The notes: generated by a model not told the origin, from the sequence alone. A stretch of 64,000 nt of DNA from Entophlyctis helioformis (GCA_025526915.1 JAHLKH010000035.1:117358-181357); one strand, 5' to 3'; numbered from the stretch's first letter, positions 26,912-38,692 are shown. A program made the numbers and translations.

Positions 26912-28429
26912 TCACATGCCCGGCTTTAGCAGTTTCTTGATTGCCGACTCGAGTCGCTCGATGGTGGTCTGGTCGGCGTCATCTACTTGTCTTGCTTCCG
27001 CAAGCAGTGCCTGCGCCTGATCGAGTGTGAGGCTGCCAAGGAGGATATCGGCGATGTCGGCAGTCTTGGCATGGTTGAGTGCCTCGAGTTTAACCGCGTA
27101 TCCGCACTCCATCAAGTACCGCAGCATCTCGGCGTTGCCAGTACTGGCTGCAGACCTAACAGCACCACTTGATGCGCGGCCGCCTGTGGAGTGCATGTAC
27201 TTGACAACGTCCACGTGTCCCCGGCTGATGGCGGCACCCAGTGCCCAAGGTGGAAACCCTTCGCCGCGTGTCTCGTGGAGCCACTTGATTACATGCAGAT
27301 GCCCGTTGGCAGCCGCCTTATCCATTGCCTTTGCCGTGCAACCTTCCGCCCTGTTGGCATGCAGCCACTGCAGCACGTGCAAGTGGCCGTTACCAGCCGC
27401 CTTGTCCATCGCAGCAGTCGTGCATCCTTCCGTCCTGTTGGCATGCAGCCACTTGACGACATGCAGATGGCCGTCCTCAGCCGCATAATTCATCGCATAC
27501 GCTGTGCATCCCTCCGTCCGGTTGGTATGGAGCCACTTGACGACATGCAGATGGCCGCCATACGCCGCGATGTCCATAGCTTCAGTCGTGCATCCCGTCA
27601 CACCCGCCGCAAACAGGTACTGCATAACATCGAGGTGTCCATTGCTCGCTGCATCGTCAACTGCGTCATGCCAGTAGTCGCTTGTCACATCTTGCTTGGC
27701 CATCCAGTCCTTGAGCGTGCTGTACTTGTCGTCGAGATGCTTGAGCAGATCGAGGCATCCAAAGCAGATGGCCATGCGAGCGAGCGTGATCGGATACAAA
27801 AAGTCGAGCAGATCGAGCCAGCCATGCCACATGGGAATGAGAAGCAGCCGGTGGCTGTCAAAAAGAGTGACATCGAACGATAGGTCGTAGTTGTTGGAGT
27901 AGTCGTCCTCTCTTTCATAGTATCGCTCGGTGTACTGCGGAAAGCGCTTGCAGAGACGGTCGTACATGGAGCGAGAGTGTGCGAGGAGCAGTCCGTTGCC
28001 GGCCGTCAGGTTGGCGTCAGGCAGCAGAGCCAGGTCGCCCTGCCAGTCCATCTTGAACGCTTCGATCCACAGCTCCAGCTTGGTCGCTTCGTCGAGTGTG
28101 GCCTTGTCGCCGAGCAGGCCGCACAGGAAGCGAGTGAGCGGGCCAGCCAGCTTGAGGATCATGGCGTGGATCTCGGCAGGCTTGCCGTCCCAGTGGCTGC
28201 GTCCGTATGCAAGGTCGCTGGTGGCTGGCGGCACCACATAGCGAGGCACGCCTGGCTGTGCGGTCGTTGCTGACGTTGCTGCTGGCTGTCCTGGCTCGAC
28301 GGCTTGGCTGCCACTCGCTCCAACGACCTGCTCGGCTGTGCTCTGCAGCTGGCTCTGCAGACGGCGCACATGCTCGTCGCTGGCTGCTGCTGCTGCTGCT
28401 GCGTCGTCTGTCGTCTGCGTTGTCGTCAT
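26912..28429 (-). CDS. Ankyrin-repeat protein of chytrid type with F-box-like start
   Basis: Single-exon gene of 505 residues starting at ATG 28429 (MTTTQTTDDAAAAAAASDEH); the frame is open further upstream, but that stretch has no conserved content. After a Gln/Ala-rich leader comes WDGKPAEIHAMILKLAGPLT, an F-box-like segment that often precedes ankyrin arrays in chytrids. From about residue 225 run seven ankyrin-type units, five of them close copies: NGHLDVMQYLF, GGHLHVVKWLH, DGHLHVVKWLH, NGHLHVLQWLH, NGHLHVIKWLH. They are linked by TNRTEGCT-like loops and followed by degenerate units and a helical end. No membrane segment is seen. Likely a protein-interaction adaptor. The repeats are also highly similar in DNA, so array length may vary between strains. 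Confidence 0.85.
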   Translation of the reverse strand: MTTTQTTDDAAAAAAASDEHVRRLQSQLQSTAEQVVGASGSQAVEPGQPAATSATTAQPGVPRYVVPPATSDLAYGRSHWDGKPAEIHAMILKLAGPLTRFLCGLLGDKATLDEATKLELWIEAFKMDWQGDLALLPDANLTAGNGLLLAHSRSMYDRLCKRFPQYTERYYEREDDYSNNYDLSFDVTLFDSHRLLLIPMWHGWLDLLDFLYPITLARMAICFGCLDLLKHLDDKYSTLKDWMAKQDVTSDYWHDAVDDAASNGHLDVMQYLFAAGVTGCTTEAMDIAAYGGHLHVVKWLHTNRTEGCTAYAMNYAAEDGHLHVVKWLHANRTEGCTTAAMDKAAGNGHLHVLQWLHANRAEGCTAKAMDKAAANGHLHVIKWLHETRGEGFPPWALGAAISRGHVDVVKYMHSTGGRASSGAVRSAASTGNAEMLRYLMECGYAVKLEALNHAKTADIADILLGSLTLDQAQALLAEARQVDDADQTTIERLESAIKKLLKPGM

Positions 28430-29072
28430 CGTCACAGCTGCTTGCTCGCTTTGTGGTTGTGAGGACAAGAACCACTTGGTGCGATCGTCCAACAAGGGCC
28501 ATCGCAACACACATGCACCGACACGGCATGTCATGGTGCACAGTGTGGTAAGCATGACATGGGAACTGGCTCTTGGCGGAAACGTACAATGCGGAGCAGA
28601 TGGGCTGGCTGTGCTTGGTTGAGCAGACTTGCTGCAAGCATCACTTTGGATGATCCAGTCTGAGCTCTGGACACAAACGGCGCGCTGTTGGGAAGTGACC
28701 CTGTGAGATGGTTGCCAACGAGACTGTGCCGTGGCTCGTGGGACGTACTTGGATTGAAGCAGCATAATCCATGAAGGAGCAGGCTCAAAGAACCAGACGG
28801 CCGTGTTGACCGAGTGTCGCTGCAGCAAGGCACTCGCCCAAGACACATTCCAGCCAGATGTGGATCGTCAGGCTGTGCTCATGACCACAAGGTGTCTCTG
28901 CAATGATCTCAATCCCGAATGTTTGCACTCGCCATGTTCAACATTCCAGTACCATGCGCCTGACGACCAACGGCCATGCATTCAACCAATGCATTCAACG
29001 CAACCTGCATCCATTCCCACTTTGAACTGCAGCCAATGTTCATAGTGGCACAAGCGGATTTTCGAACAAGAA
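28430..29072. other. Intergenic region upstream of the ankyrin gene
   Basis: The minus-strand frame of the ankyrin gene remains open to about 28846, but the translation is Ser/Cys/Trp-rich and unlike a conserved domain. I treat it as 5' flank. No other gene is seen before the tRNA. Confidence 0.5.
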
Positions 29073-29145
29073 GGGGGTCTAGCTCAAATGGTAGAGCGCT
29101 CGCTTAGCATGCGAGAGGCACTGGGATCAATGCCCAGGTCCTCCA
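29073..29145 (+). tRNA. tRNA-Ala (anticodon AGC)
   Basis: 73-nt cloverleaf without an intron. The D arm is GCTC/GAGC, the anticodon arm is CTCGC-TTAGCAT-GCGAG with anticodon AGC, and the T arm is CTGGG-ATCAATG-CCCAG. The acceptor stem GGGGGTC pairs with GTCCTCC and contains G3:U70, the identity pair of alanine tRNAs. Position 6:67 is a U:U mismatch. The T-loop begins with A54 instead of T54. A TTTTT run at 29149-29153 is a normal RNA polymerase III terminator. Confidence 0.95.
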
Positions 29146-29148
29146 CTC

Positions 29149-29153
29149 TTTTT
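29149..29153 (+). terminator. Pol III terminator of the tRNA-Ala gene
   Basis: Run of five T starting four bases after the discriminator base of the tRNA. Confidence 0.85.
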
Positions 29154-31155
29154 GTCCCCTGTGGCTGCCCGCTGTCGTTTTGCCAAATCAGACAGCATCC
29201 GCCATCGCTCTGCCACGCATGAATGCTGTCCGTGCGTGCTCGTTTGGCACTCCTGCCATGCCACTGCGCTGCTCCAACAGCCGTGCTCTGTTGATGGCCG
29301 CTTCATTCCATGGCTGATTACATAATGACGCGTAATCAGACGCCGTGTCTGTCCATCTGTCCGTCTGTCCGTCTCGCTTTCCCGTCTCGCTGTCCATCTG
29401 GCTGCTGCTGCTGCCAGTGTGTCCCACCGTGCATCCCACCGTGTGCGTCTTCCATCCTGCTCGAACCCGTATCCTCTTTGGCTGCCCACAGTTGCTGCTT
29501 GTCCGTGCACCTCCCAAAAGCAGTCTTGGTCTGTCCACAGACTGTCTGCTGGTGTCCACTACGAGCCCGACTTGCCATCGACGCACGCAGCCATGGCAGC
29601 ACTGCTGAGCGTCGTGCCGCTGTGATCCCTCGAATCTGTCGACGCATGCCCACTGAGCAGCTCGACCGTGCTTAGTCATGTCGCCACACCAACTGTGCCG
29701 GCCCTTGAAAATTGGTGCCCCATCACAACCAAATCCGCTGGCAGATCGATCGTGGTGTGTGGCTTGTGGCGAGCCATGGCAATGAAACAGGAAGCCGTCC
29801 GGCCTTGCTGGCGACGTCCATGCCGTATCGCGATGCAGTCTCGATGCATCTGGACACGAGCGCGGTCTGCCTGTGGGCGATTGCTTGCTTGCTGGACACC
29901 GTCCTCGCTGCCTTGGACGGACGATGGTGGCGACTGTTGGCGGTGGGATGGCTGGACACGATCATCGCACAACAAACTGCTGGACAGCACGACACGCTCT
30001 GGCTGCCTGCGTGTTGATTCAACGCGGCATGGACTGCAAGGACAGCCGATAGTCCAGCCAAAGCATGCCGTGGTGTGCGACGATCATGTACAGTTCACTA
30101 CAGTGCAGTCCAGCATGGCAAGATCATCCACAGTGAGAACGATGCCCAGCAACCGATCGCCATCTCACACGCCGCCATCACACACACGCAGTGTGCAAGA
30201 GTGCTTGACGAGCTGCTTCTCGCCGTCTCAAGCGTGGATCTGTCAGTCAGTCAGTCAGTCAGTCAGTCAGTCAGTCAGTCAGTCAGTCAGTTAGTCAGCC
30301 AGTCAGCCAGTCAGTCAGTGTGCCAGACAGTCAGTGTGTGTAAGAAAGTGAGAGTGCGAGAGTGAGATATACAAGTGGCAGCCGTTGAGCCGCCTTACGT
30401 AATGGACCCGACGGTTGGCGATCACCACAGCCGTGGCAGCGTGGTCGGCCGGGCAGAGAAGCAGTCTTGTGGTGGACTCAACGGGCTGCTTTGGCCAAGT
30501 GTCCTGCGCCACATGGCGAGGCAACAGCCAGACTCGCAAGACAGACTGCAAGACAGACTCACAGGCCAGACTGCAGCCAGACGGACAGTCCAAGGCAGGA
30601 TTCCCAGGCTGGACACACCGACTGCGCTGCGAGCAGGACAGAGAGCGTCGGCGGCGCAATGCATGAACAGTTGCTGACTAAGCAAGCCGACACGCACCAT
30701 GTGATAACAGCAACTCGCGAGCCTTGTCTGCAACACACAGAACAGCGACGCCAAGCCTGGAAGAGCGTGGAGCGTCTGCGCAGTCATGGGTGACGACACG
30801 CAGTCGTGGATGATGCCCAGCGGATCACACCGTGCTGGCCATGGAGGTGCCGCAGCGAGCCGTGGAGGACAGCAGCAGCCAGGCAGCCAGCCAGCCAGCC
30901 AGCCAGCGGCACAAGGGTGCACAGCGCATTGCTGACAAATCCACTTGCGGTCGCAGATCAGCCGCCCGACATCCGCCAACATCCGCCGCCCATCGGCACA
31001 AACCGCCGCAAATTTGCATCCGGCGAGTATCGCGAAAAGCGCAAAGAGCGCCGACGACGCTGCGCGCTGTGCACTCGCCGCCGTCACACGCTCGCACTTG
31101 GAGCGCCGCCTTAAAACAAGCGGCCATTCCGCCCTCGCCCGGCAGCCATCTCGCC
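29154..31155. other. Two-kilobase region without a recognisable gene
   Basis: Open frames here are short and translate to Cys/Ser/Arg-rich sequence with no domain. The region carries a long TCAG tetranucleotide array, CTG/CTGC-rich stretches near 29400, and CAGC/CCAGC short repeats near 30880-30910. It separates the tRNA from the ABCD4-like gene and may hold regulatory DNA or an unrecognised RNA. Confidence 0.5.
30243..30320. repeat. (TCAG)n microsatellite
   Basis: About 14 perfect TCAG units followed by several interrupted ones (TTAG, TCAGCCAG), ending near 30320. Confidence 0.95.
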
Positions 31156-33322
31156 ATGACCGACGTCAAGACCGCCGTCGATGCCACTGCGCCTGCCGCT
31201 GCAGCTGCCGCTGCCGGCGCTGCCCCCACGCCGCCAAGAGCCCCTTCTTCTCGTACCGCCCGGTTGCCGGCCCCTCGCAGCGCATGTTCATGCGCACCCT
31301 CCGCCTGATCCGCATCATGTTCTCGTCGTGGCAGTCGATCGTCCTGTACTTGCTCCTCATCGGCTTCACATCCGTGTACGAGTACCTCGTCACCGACGTC
31401 TTTGCGGTCATCTCGGAGTTTTACACGGTGCTCGGCAACAAGGACCAGGCCGGCTTCGACTACAACGTGCGCAAGGGCACCCTCAACTTCCTGCTCATCT
31501 CGCTCATCATCGCCATCAACCACTTTATCGCCGGCTGGTTCTCGGTCTATGCCCGTCGCCAGCTCTCGGTTGCCCTCCAGGCCGGCTACATCTCGGCGTC
31601 GAACCTGTTCCAGCTTGCTGTCGTCCGCCACGATCTTGACAACCCTGACCAGCGCATCACGCAGGACATTGCCGTCTTTGTCGACTCTGTGAGTGCGCTC
31701 TCTGCTGGCTTGTCCCTGGTTGAATTGGGCTGCCGTTGCTGTCTGTCTGTTGGCATGCGTTGGTTGCTGTCACATGGCTTTGTTGGCTGGCACTTTTTTT
31801 CTTGCAATCACTTGATCGCAAGAACAGACGGTGACTCACTGGCCGCCGCCATCGCCATCCAATGCCATCCAATGCCATCCGATGCCAATGCCTGCTGCGT
31901 GTGCACCAATACTGACCACCTCTTCCTGCCATCCCATCCCACGCCCTTCCATCCCACGCCCTCCCCGCTCTGCAGGTCCGCGTCATCATCGAGGGTCTCG
32001 TCATCACCCCCGCTCTGATCGTCTACTACACCATCAAGCTCACCGAGATCAACGACTCGACCGGCCCCGCCATCTTCTACGGCTTCTTTGCCGCCACGCT
32101 CTTCATCTGCCGTGTCTTCATCCAGCCCGTGTTCCCGCGCATCTTCCAGCGCGAGCTCGCCGAGGGCAACTTCCGTTACCTCCACGTCCGCGCACGCACC
32201 AACGCCGAGGGCATCGCCTTTATGGGCGGTGCTCAGCGCGAGCTCAACCAGATCAACGGCTCGCTCGAGACGGTGCTCACGTGGCAGTTCTGGGTGTTTG
32301 TCTTCCAGGCACCGCTCAAGTTTGTGACGACGTTCATCTCGTACTTTGGCTCGATCATCTCGTACATTGCCATCTCGATCCCCATCATGCGCGGCAAGTA
32401 CGACGCCATCTCGGCCGAGGACCCGTTCGCCGTGTCGACGATTGTGTCGCTCAACACGTCCATGGCCCTGTACCTTATCTCGCAGTTCACCAAGGTGTCT
32501 GACCTTGCCGAGAAGATCTCTGACCTGTACGGTTACACGGCACGTATGAGCCAGCTGATCGAGGCGTCCGACGAGGCGTCTGCTGCCAAGGCTGCCCGCG
32601 TCGCTCGCACCCCGCTGTCGTCGGTCTCGGGCGAGTCTGCCGTCGACAAGGACGCCATTGTGGTCACGGACCTGTCGTTCTCGACGCCTGCCGGCGACGC
32701 GGTCATGTCGCACCTGTCGCTCACGTTCAAGCGCCACGAGCACATGCTCATCATGGGTCCGTCGGGCTGCGGCAAGTCGTCGTTCCTCCGCGTGCTCGCC
32801 GGTCTGTGGAACTCGCACGAGACCGAGGCCGGCTCGATCGTCTTCCCGGACGCCGCCACCACCCCGGCCCTCTTTGTCCCGCAGAAGCCCTACTTTGCTT
32901 GCGGCGCCTCGCTCCGTGAGCAGATTGTCTACCCGGCCACGCTCGCCGAGTCGCCCATTGACGAGGCCAAGCTCGTGCAGGCGTTCAAGGACGCCGAGAT
33001 CGAGTACCTCCTCGAGCGCGAGGCGGCCGGCACCCTTTACCCCAACCAGGAGCCCACCGGTCAACAAGGAGCTCGCCTCGCCCTCTCGGCCGGTGAGCAG
33101 CAGCGTCTTGCCATTGCGCGTGTGCTGTACCAGGCACCTGCCTTTGCTCTCCTCGACGAGCCCACGTCTGCCCTCCCCGCCGACGTCGAGGCCCGCCTGT
33201 TTGCCAAGCTGTTTGCCCGCGGCGTGACGTGCATTGTCGTTGCCCACGACAAGATCGCCGGCTTCCACCGCCGCCTGGTTGTCCGCCAGGACGACGGTGT
33301 CTGGCTCCTCGAGAACCTGTAA
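31156..33322 (+). CDS. ABCD4: ABC transporter subfamily D, ABCD4-like half transporter (one frame break)
   Basis: Half transporter most like ABCD4, which exports cobalamin from lysosomes in animals. Exons are 31156-31688 and 31976-33322, about 626 residues. The membrane domain shows EFYTVLGNKDQAGFDYN, DLDNPDQRITQDIAVF, the EGNFRYLHVRARTNAEGIAF loop and YFGSIISYIAISIPIM, all shared with ABCD4. The nucleotide-binding domain has GPSGCGKSS (Walker A), LSAGEQQRLAIAR (signature, with A where most ABC proteins have G) and FALLDEPTSAL (Walker B). The ATG at 31156 (MTDVKTAVDATAP) is one frame off from KSPFFSYRPVAGPSQRMFMR. A lost C near 31231-31235 (ACGCCGCCAAG) would join them. A peroxisomal ABCD1-3 role is less likely but not excluded. 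Confidence 0.85.
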
Positions 33323-33544
33323 ACCACACCCGTGGTTTCTGCGTCGATCCGTCTGGCACTCTTCTCTCTATTATGGCCCTATTTTCTATAGTTTTTACAG
33401 TCGACAATACACGCCTTGTGTACCATCACTACCATCACAAGCGACATGCCTTCATTTGTTCATCCAATCACTTGCACACACACACAGACAACTTGGACAG
33501 ACACGAGCAATGCAAGACTCATCACGCTTGCCGCACACGACACA

Positions 33545-36500
33545 CTAGTCAAAGTCGCGCCAGGCAGCCTCGGCATTGACCTGCACGACCTCAAGCTCGT
33601 CGTCGTCGTTGCCGGCCGCAAGGCCAGACACGGCCGCCGATCCTTCCGCCTGGATCTTCTTGATCTCCGTGATGGCAGCTGCGGGCATGTTCTTGCACGC
33701 ACTGCGCTCGTAGGCAAACGTGATCCACGCGCGCCACGACGGGTCGCGCAGGAGGATGTTGGCGTTGCCGACAATCAGCAGCAGCGACTTGGCGCGCGTG
33801 ATGGCCACGTTGAAGCGCTTGGGGTCCGCCACAAAGCCGAGCGCGAAGCGCGTGTCAAACGCCAGGTTGTCCGGGTTGGACCGCACCGTCGAGATGATAA
33901 TGACCTTGCGTTCCTGGCCTGTGCACCACGCGCAGTGGCATGAGCAGCTGGCACTGGACAGCAACAAGCAGAGTATGCGTCTGCAGTCTTACCTTGGAAG
34001 GCATCGACACTGCCGACAGTGGTGTTCTCGAATCCCTTTCGCGCGAGCACCTTCCGCAGCTTCTCAGCCTGGCGGTTGTACGGCGTGATGATGCCCACGT
34101 CCGCGCCAGTGATGGGCCGGAACATGCCGCGACTGTCGCGCAGCTTCTCGACCAGCTCGCAGACCATCATGATCTCGGGCACATTGAACCACGACGGCGA
34201 GTTGCCCTCGCGCTCGTCCTTGCCGTCCACATGGTAGAACATGAGCGGACACTCATCGTTGGGAAGCTCGGGCCAGGTAAGGTACTGGTTCGCCTGCATC
34301 TCGTCGGCACACGGACGCAGCTCGCTGCGGTAAAAGAGCGCATTGGGAACAGACAGGATGTCTGGGTGCGACCGGTAGTTGTTGAGCAGCTTGACCGAGA
34401 GCACCGACATGGCCTTTTGGTACTGCTCCAGGTCGGATGCAGCGACCTTGAGACGCGGGTGGTGGCGGAGCTTGAGCTTGGGTCGTACGTCACGTCATTG
34501 GGCGAGACATAACCCATCAGCCGCTCAAGCAGCGACACGCCAAGACCAAAGTATGTCGCGACCTTGGAGTGGAGGATGGGACCGAGCTGCTTGTGGTCGC
34601 CTGCAAGAATAAAGCGCGTTGTCGGCGGATACTTGAAGGTGTTGAGCGGGATCATGACCTCGGGCTCAAGACCCTGTCCAGACTCGTCCACAAACACGTG
34701 CGTGAAAAAGTCGTCTGGCAGACCCGCGCCATGCAGCATCGATGCAGAGCAGCACGTTGTGACCACGACACGGAACTTGCTCAGCAGCTCGTAAGGCGGT
34801 ACGTCGTACTCGTTCTGGCTGTGAGGCTCGCGATACACGTAGTCCTTCAAACCATCCCAGCTCGACGGCTGCGTGCGGAAGAATGCGTTCAGACGCAGCA
34901 TCTCGCGCTTGCCAATGTGTGTCGCCAGTCGCTCGAGAAGGAGATCGGCCGCCGAGTTGCTCGGTGCACAAACCAGCAAACGGGTGCGATTGTCGCGGAA
35001 AAAGATCTGCTTCATGGCCTCGACGAGCGTGACGGTCTTGCCTGTGCCTGGCGGGCCAAAGAGCAGAAACGGAAAGGGTGCGTGCAAGCCCTGCGTGATG
35101 ATCGAGATGGCGCGACGCTGCTCGGCATTGCTTGTGACCGATCTGTTGTACGCCGAGAACTTGAACTTGTCGGCGGCCGAAATCTTGCCAGGAGCCAAGA
35201 GAGCCTCCACGCGGATGTTGAGTTTGGCAAAGTCGTGGTCCATGCCCGAGAACATGCTGGTACGAGGCTCGATGGCTTGGTGCATGCGGCGAAGGGCGAC
35301 GCGGTTGAAAGTGAACTCGACAGAGTACTTTTGGCCCGCGATGAAGCTGCGGTTGAACGACGAGTCGAAGCTGAGAATGACATTGAGCTCCTCGACCTTG
35401 GAACAGACGCCCTCGAAGCATTTCGCGCTCGGATTGTTGGCTTCCTTGACCAGCACCTTGTCGCCACGGATCACCGACGGGCGCTTCTCGCCAAGCCTTC
35501 GACGCGCAGGACGTACTTGCCACCAGCCTGGAAAGTCAGAACTGCGTCCTTGAGCGAGTACTGCTTGATGTCGACCTCCATCTGGATCTCCTCGGCCCAC
35601 AAGAGGTTGTTGTAGAGCTCGCTGTGCGCGTCATTCGAGGCCATGTCTTTGGGGACAAAGCTGGACAGGAACTCGTAGAGGCTGCTTTGGGTCTTGTTCG
35701 CCTCTTCGCGCAGAAGGCACTCTCTCATGCTGCGTGGCACTTTGTACATGCCCAGCGGGTTAGCCCATTCAAAGTGGGCCAGGTCGAGACCAGGCGCGAC
35801 CACGATGTTGTTGGCGTGCGTCTCTTTCATGGATTTGGTGAGGTTGAGATTGCGCCGATGCTTCTCTTGGTCGAACGGCACAGTGGGGCGGATGGCATCG
35901 AGAATGTCCTTGTCGCCAATGAGCGCTTTGAGCGTGCGGCTGATGGAGAATTCCTTGCCGTCTTTGGACTGAAAGTTGAAGCGAAAGACAATCTGCGCAA
36001 AGCCCATGTGCAGCGGCGTGTAAAGAAAGTGGATCGTGTCGATGCTGCCAGCCTTGATGACGCGTGGGAAGCCCTTGGTCTCGCACTCGATTCTCATGCT
36101 GTCAAGGCGTGTCAGTTGTGCAAAGCAACCGATGGCAGCATGGGAACGGCAGGGATCACTGACCTGCGCGGCGTGCCATTGACCATGTCTGGGAACAGGA
36201 TGAGAGAGCTCTCTCGGTCAGTGTTGTTGATCTGGACGCCGAGACGGTAGCTGCGGTTGCTGGCAGTCGCCTTGGAGAAGGGCACAGCGTCGATCTCGAA
36301 GCTAGACTGCGGCGGCAGCTCGATGCCGCCCTTGACAGCCTGGCGCTGCAGCTCGGCCTGCATGAACTTGTAGACGCGCTCCTTCTTCTTGTGCAGCGAC
36401 GACACCATGTGGTAGGTGTGCGTCTTCTGTCCTTGCAGACGACGTTGCAGATCGTGCACTCGAGCGGGTTGGCAGGCCGAGCGGGGGCAGCGGCCGGTTC

Positions 36501-37035
36501 AGCAGCGGATGCAGACCTGGCGGCGGTCGGCTGCGTGTCATGGATGCTGATGGCGTTGACCGAGGCAAGAAAGGCGGCCGGCAGCGGACCCGAGGCGGCG
36601 CCATCGCGAGCAGCAGCGGCGGCCCGATGCTTCTTGGACCGGACGTGGTCGGCCAGCGACTTTTGCGACGTGCACATGACGCTGCAGACGTCGCAGGTGA
36701 CGAGCGTGTGGCTGAACTCGCAGCCGGGGATGTTGCAGACGCCCTTCTTGACCATCTGGTTGCACGGCACCCTGCAGCGCAGCGTGGGGACAGGGTGGGA
36801 CAGTTGCGTGGGGCAGCGTGGGACAGCGTGGGACAGTTGCGTGAGACAACGCAGTGTGCCAGGCTGGCCAGGGTTGGCAGATAGGCAGAGGCAAGCTGGC
36901 AGATAGGCAGACAGGCAGGCAGAGGCAGACGAGCACGCAGACGAGCACGCAGGCAGACAGATAGGCAGATGCCTCGCAGGCGTCTCACCATCTGCGAGTG
37001 GTCTGCGGTCGATCTCCAGCAGCTGGGCGGGGCAT
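33545..37035 (-). CDS. MOV10: MOV10/SDE3-like superfamily 1 RNA helicase with N-terminal zinc fingers (three frame breaks)
   Basis: 5'-3' RNA helicase of the UPF1-like group related to MOV10/SDE3, proteins linked to RNA silencing and mRNA decay. Exons are 37035-36989, 36771-36164, 36098-33993 and 33918-33545. Adding three bases gives exactly 1,045 codons. The N-terminus carries a CCCH-like finger ([19 protein letters not shown]), a U1-type C2H2 finger ([17 protein letters not shown]...H) and a second C-x2-C finger. Helicase motifs are GPPGTGKT (I), [12 protein letters not shown] (II, DESGQ instead of the usual DEAGQ), [10 protein letters not shown] (III), LNNYRSHP (IV), DAFQGQER (V) and VAITRAKS (VI). 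Breaks lie near 36435 (within the second C2H2 finger), 35490 (VEGL to [10 protein letters not shown]) and 34475 (VTYDP to [11 protein letters not shown]). All motifs survive. Confidence 0.88.
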
Positions 37036-37124
37036 GGCGCGGACTGCTTGGCGGCTGCTTGTGTGAGTGAAGGAAAGCCAAACGTTGATCGGTCGTTTGG
37101 GCTTCACTTTCGCTTCACAAGTCC

Positions 37125-38685
37125 ATGTCCGCGCGTTCTGCTGCCGCGCTTTCCGCTGCAAGTGCTGCAAGTGCCGCGGCTCTTACAGGCACGCAGGTCT
37201 GCTTCTCGTCCAACAGCAGCCTCCCGGCAACCTACAAGAACGAACGCTACAACTTGCCGCTGCACATCGCAGCCATCTTCATCATCATCGCCATCTCGTT
37301 CGTTGGCACCATGCTGCCTATTGCGGCCAACGCGTTGCTCAAACACGGCGTCCACGGCATGGCTGTCGTGCAGCACATCAAGCTGTTTGGCGTCGGCGTC
37401 ATCCTGGCCACGTCGCTCGTGTACAAGTTTGTGCCGTCGCACAAGCAGCTGGCTGCTGAATGCCTGCCAGATGTCATCACAGACAACTTTGATGTCATAT
37501 CCGGCGGCGTCGCGCTGTTTGGCGTGCTGTTGACGCACACGCTGCATCTGGTTGCTGCCAAGGCGCTGTACAAACTGGGCATGCGGGCATTGGAATCGGA
37601 TAGCGCGGCAATGTACAACTTTGTCGATCAAGACGACAACAATAACAACGCACAGACATCGTCGTCGCTGGGCATCCTGGCCATCAATGTCTCGGCTCCC
37701 AACCAAAGTGGGCCAGAGCCGTCCAGTGCGTCTATAGCGTCCAACCACAACAGCTGCAACATTGCCAACAACAGTTCAGCCATACCGACCATTTCCATTC
37801 CGCCCAGCCCGAACATTGCCGCGAGCCCCACCAGCCCGGCGAGCACCGCCAGCCCGAGCGCGCCACTTGTGCCGCCCCCAAAGCTCGCGGCGACATCATC
37901 GCCAACGCTGGCAGACCCACGCATGTCGCTGCACTCGACGTCGTACACGTACCTGTCGCCCACAAGCGGCGGAGTGTCCACGTCCATGGGCATGCTCGCA
38001 CCGCCCATGGGCAACATCCCGCTCACCAAAACCGACACGCGCCAGTCCTACGCGTCGCAAACACTGCGCTCGTCGTTCCTACACCTCGACGAGGGCGGTG
38101 CACATTCCCACGTCCCGGGCTCGCTCATCTACCACAAGCACCGCCACTGGCGCATGTACATTATCGAGCTGTTCATTGCGGTGCATTCCCTCATCTTTGG
38201 CCTGTCCCTTGGCGCATCGCAGGAAAAGTTTGGCGTGCTCATGGTCGCTGTGTCGTTCCACCAGTTTATCGAGGGCGAGGCGCTGTCGAATCTCGTCATG
38301 GACGCTGAGGACCAAGACGTGCTCGCCATCATCACTGTCGTGTCATGTGAGTGCGTGTGGCGTGTGAGCGTGTGTGCGTGACTTGGCTGGACTGACGATC
38401 GGCGACGCCACTCACACAGACACGCTCGTGACGCCGCTGGGCATCGCGCTGGGCATCATCATGGGCGGCCTGTTTTTCGAAAACTCGTGGCAGGCGGTGT
38501 TTGCCGAGGGCGTCCTCAACTCGCTCTCGGCGGGCATGCTGCTGTACGACGCGCTCGTCAACATCATGGTGCCGCATTTCCAGGCGTCCAAGTTCCGCCG
38601 GGCGAGCAGTCTGCAGCAGGCACTCGAGCTCGCCACGCTGTGGGCTGGTGCGTGCGCCATGGTCTTTGTTGGGCAGTGGCTGTGA
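37125..38685 (+). CDS. ZIP-family zinc transporter, copy 1
   Basis: Membrane transporter that brings zinc or related divalent metals into the cytosol. Exons are 37125-38346 and 38420-38685, 495 residues, frame intact. Three N-terminal membrane helices (PLHIAAIFIIIAISFVGTM; HIKLFGVGVILATSLVYKF; GGVALFGVLLTHTLHLVA) are followed by a long Ser/Pro-rich cytosolic loop. The second half has IELFIAVHSLIFGLSLGAS, the metal-site helix SFHQFIEGEALSN, and TPLGIALGIIMGG. The loop lacks the His-rich stretch common in ZIPs apart from a few His before helix 4 (HSHVPGSLIYHKHRHW). Tandem neighbour of a close paralogue. AATAAA lies eight bases after the stop. Confidence 0.92.
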
Positions 38686-38692
38686 CCGCCGG

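Noticed and set aside
31808..33268. Long minus-strand open frame (486 codons) opposite the ABCD4-like gene
   Set aside because: Antisense shadow of a conserved ABC transporter. Its translation is Arg/Asp/Gly-rich with no domain, as expected from GC-rich third-position bias.
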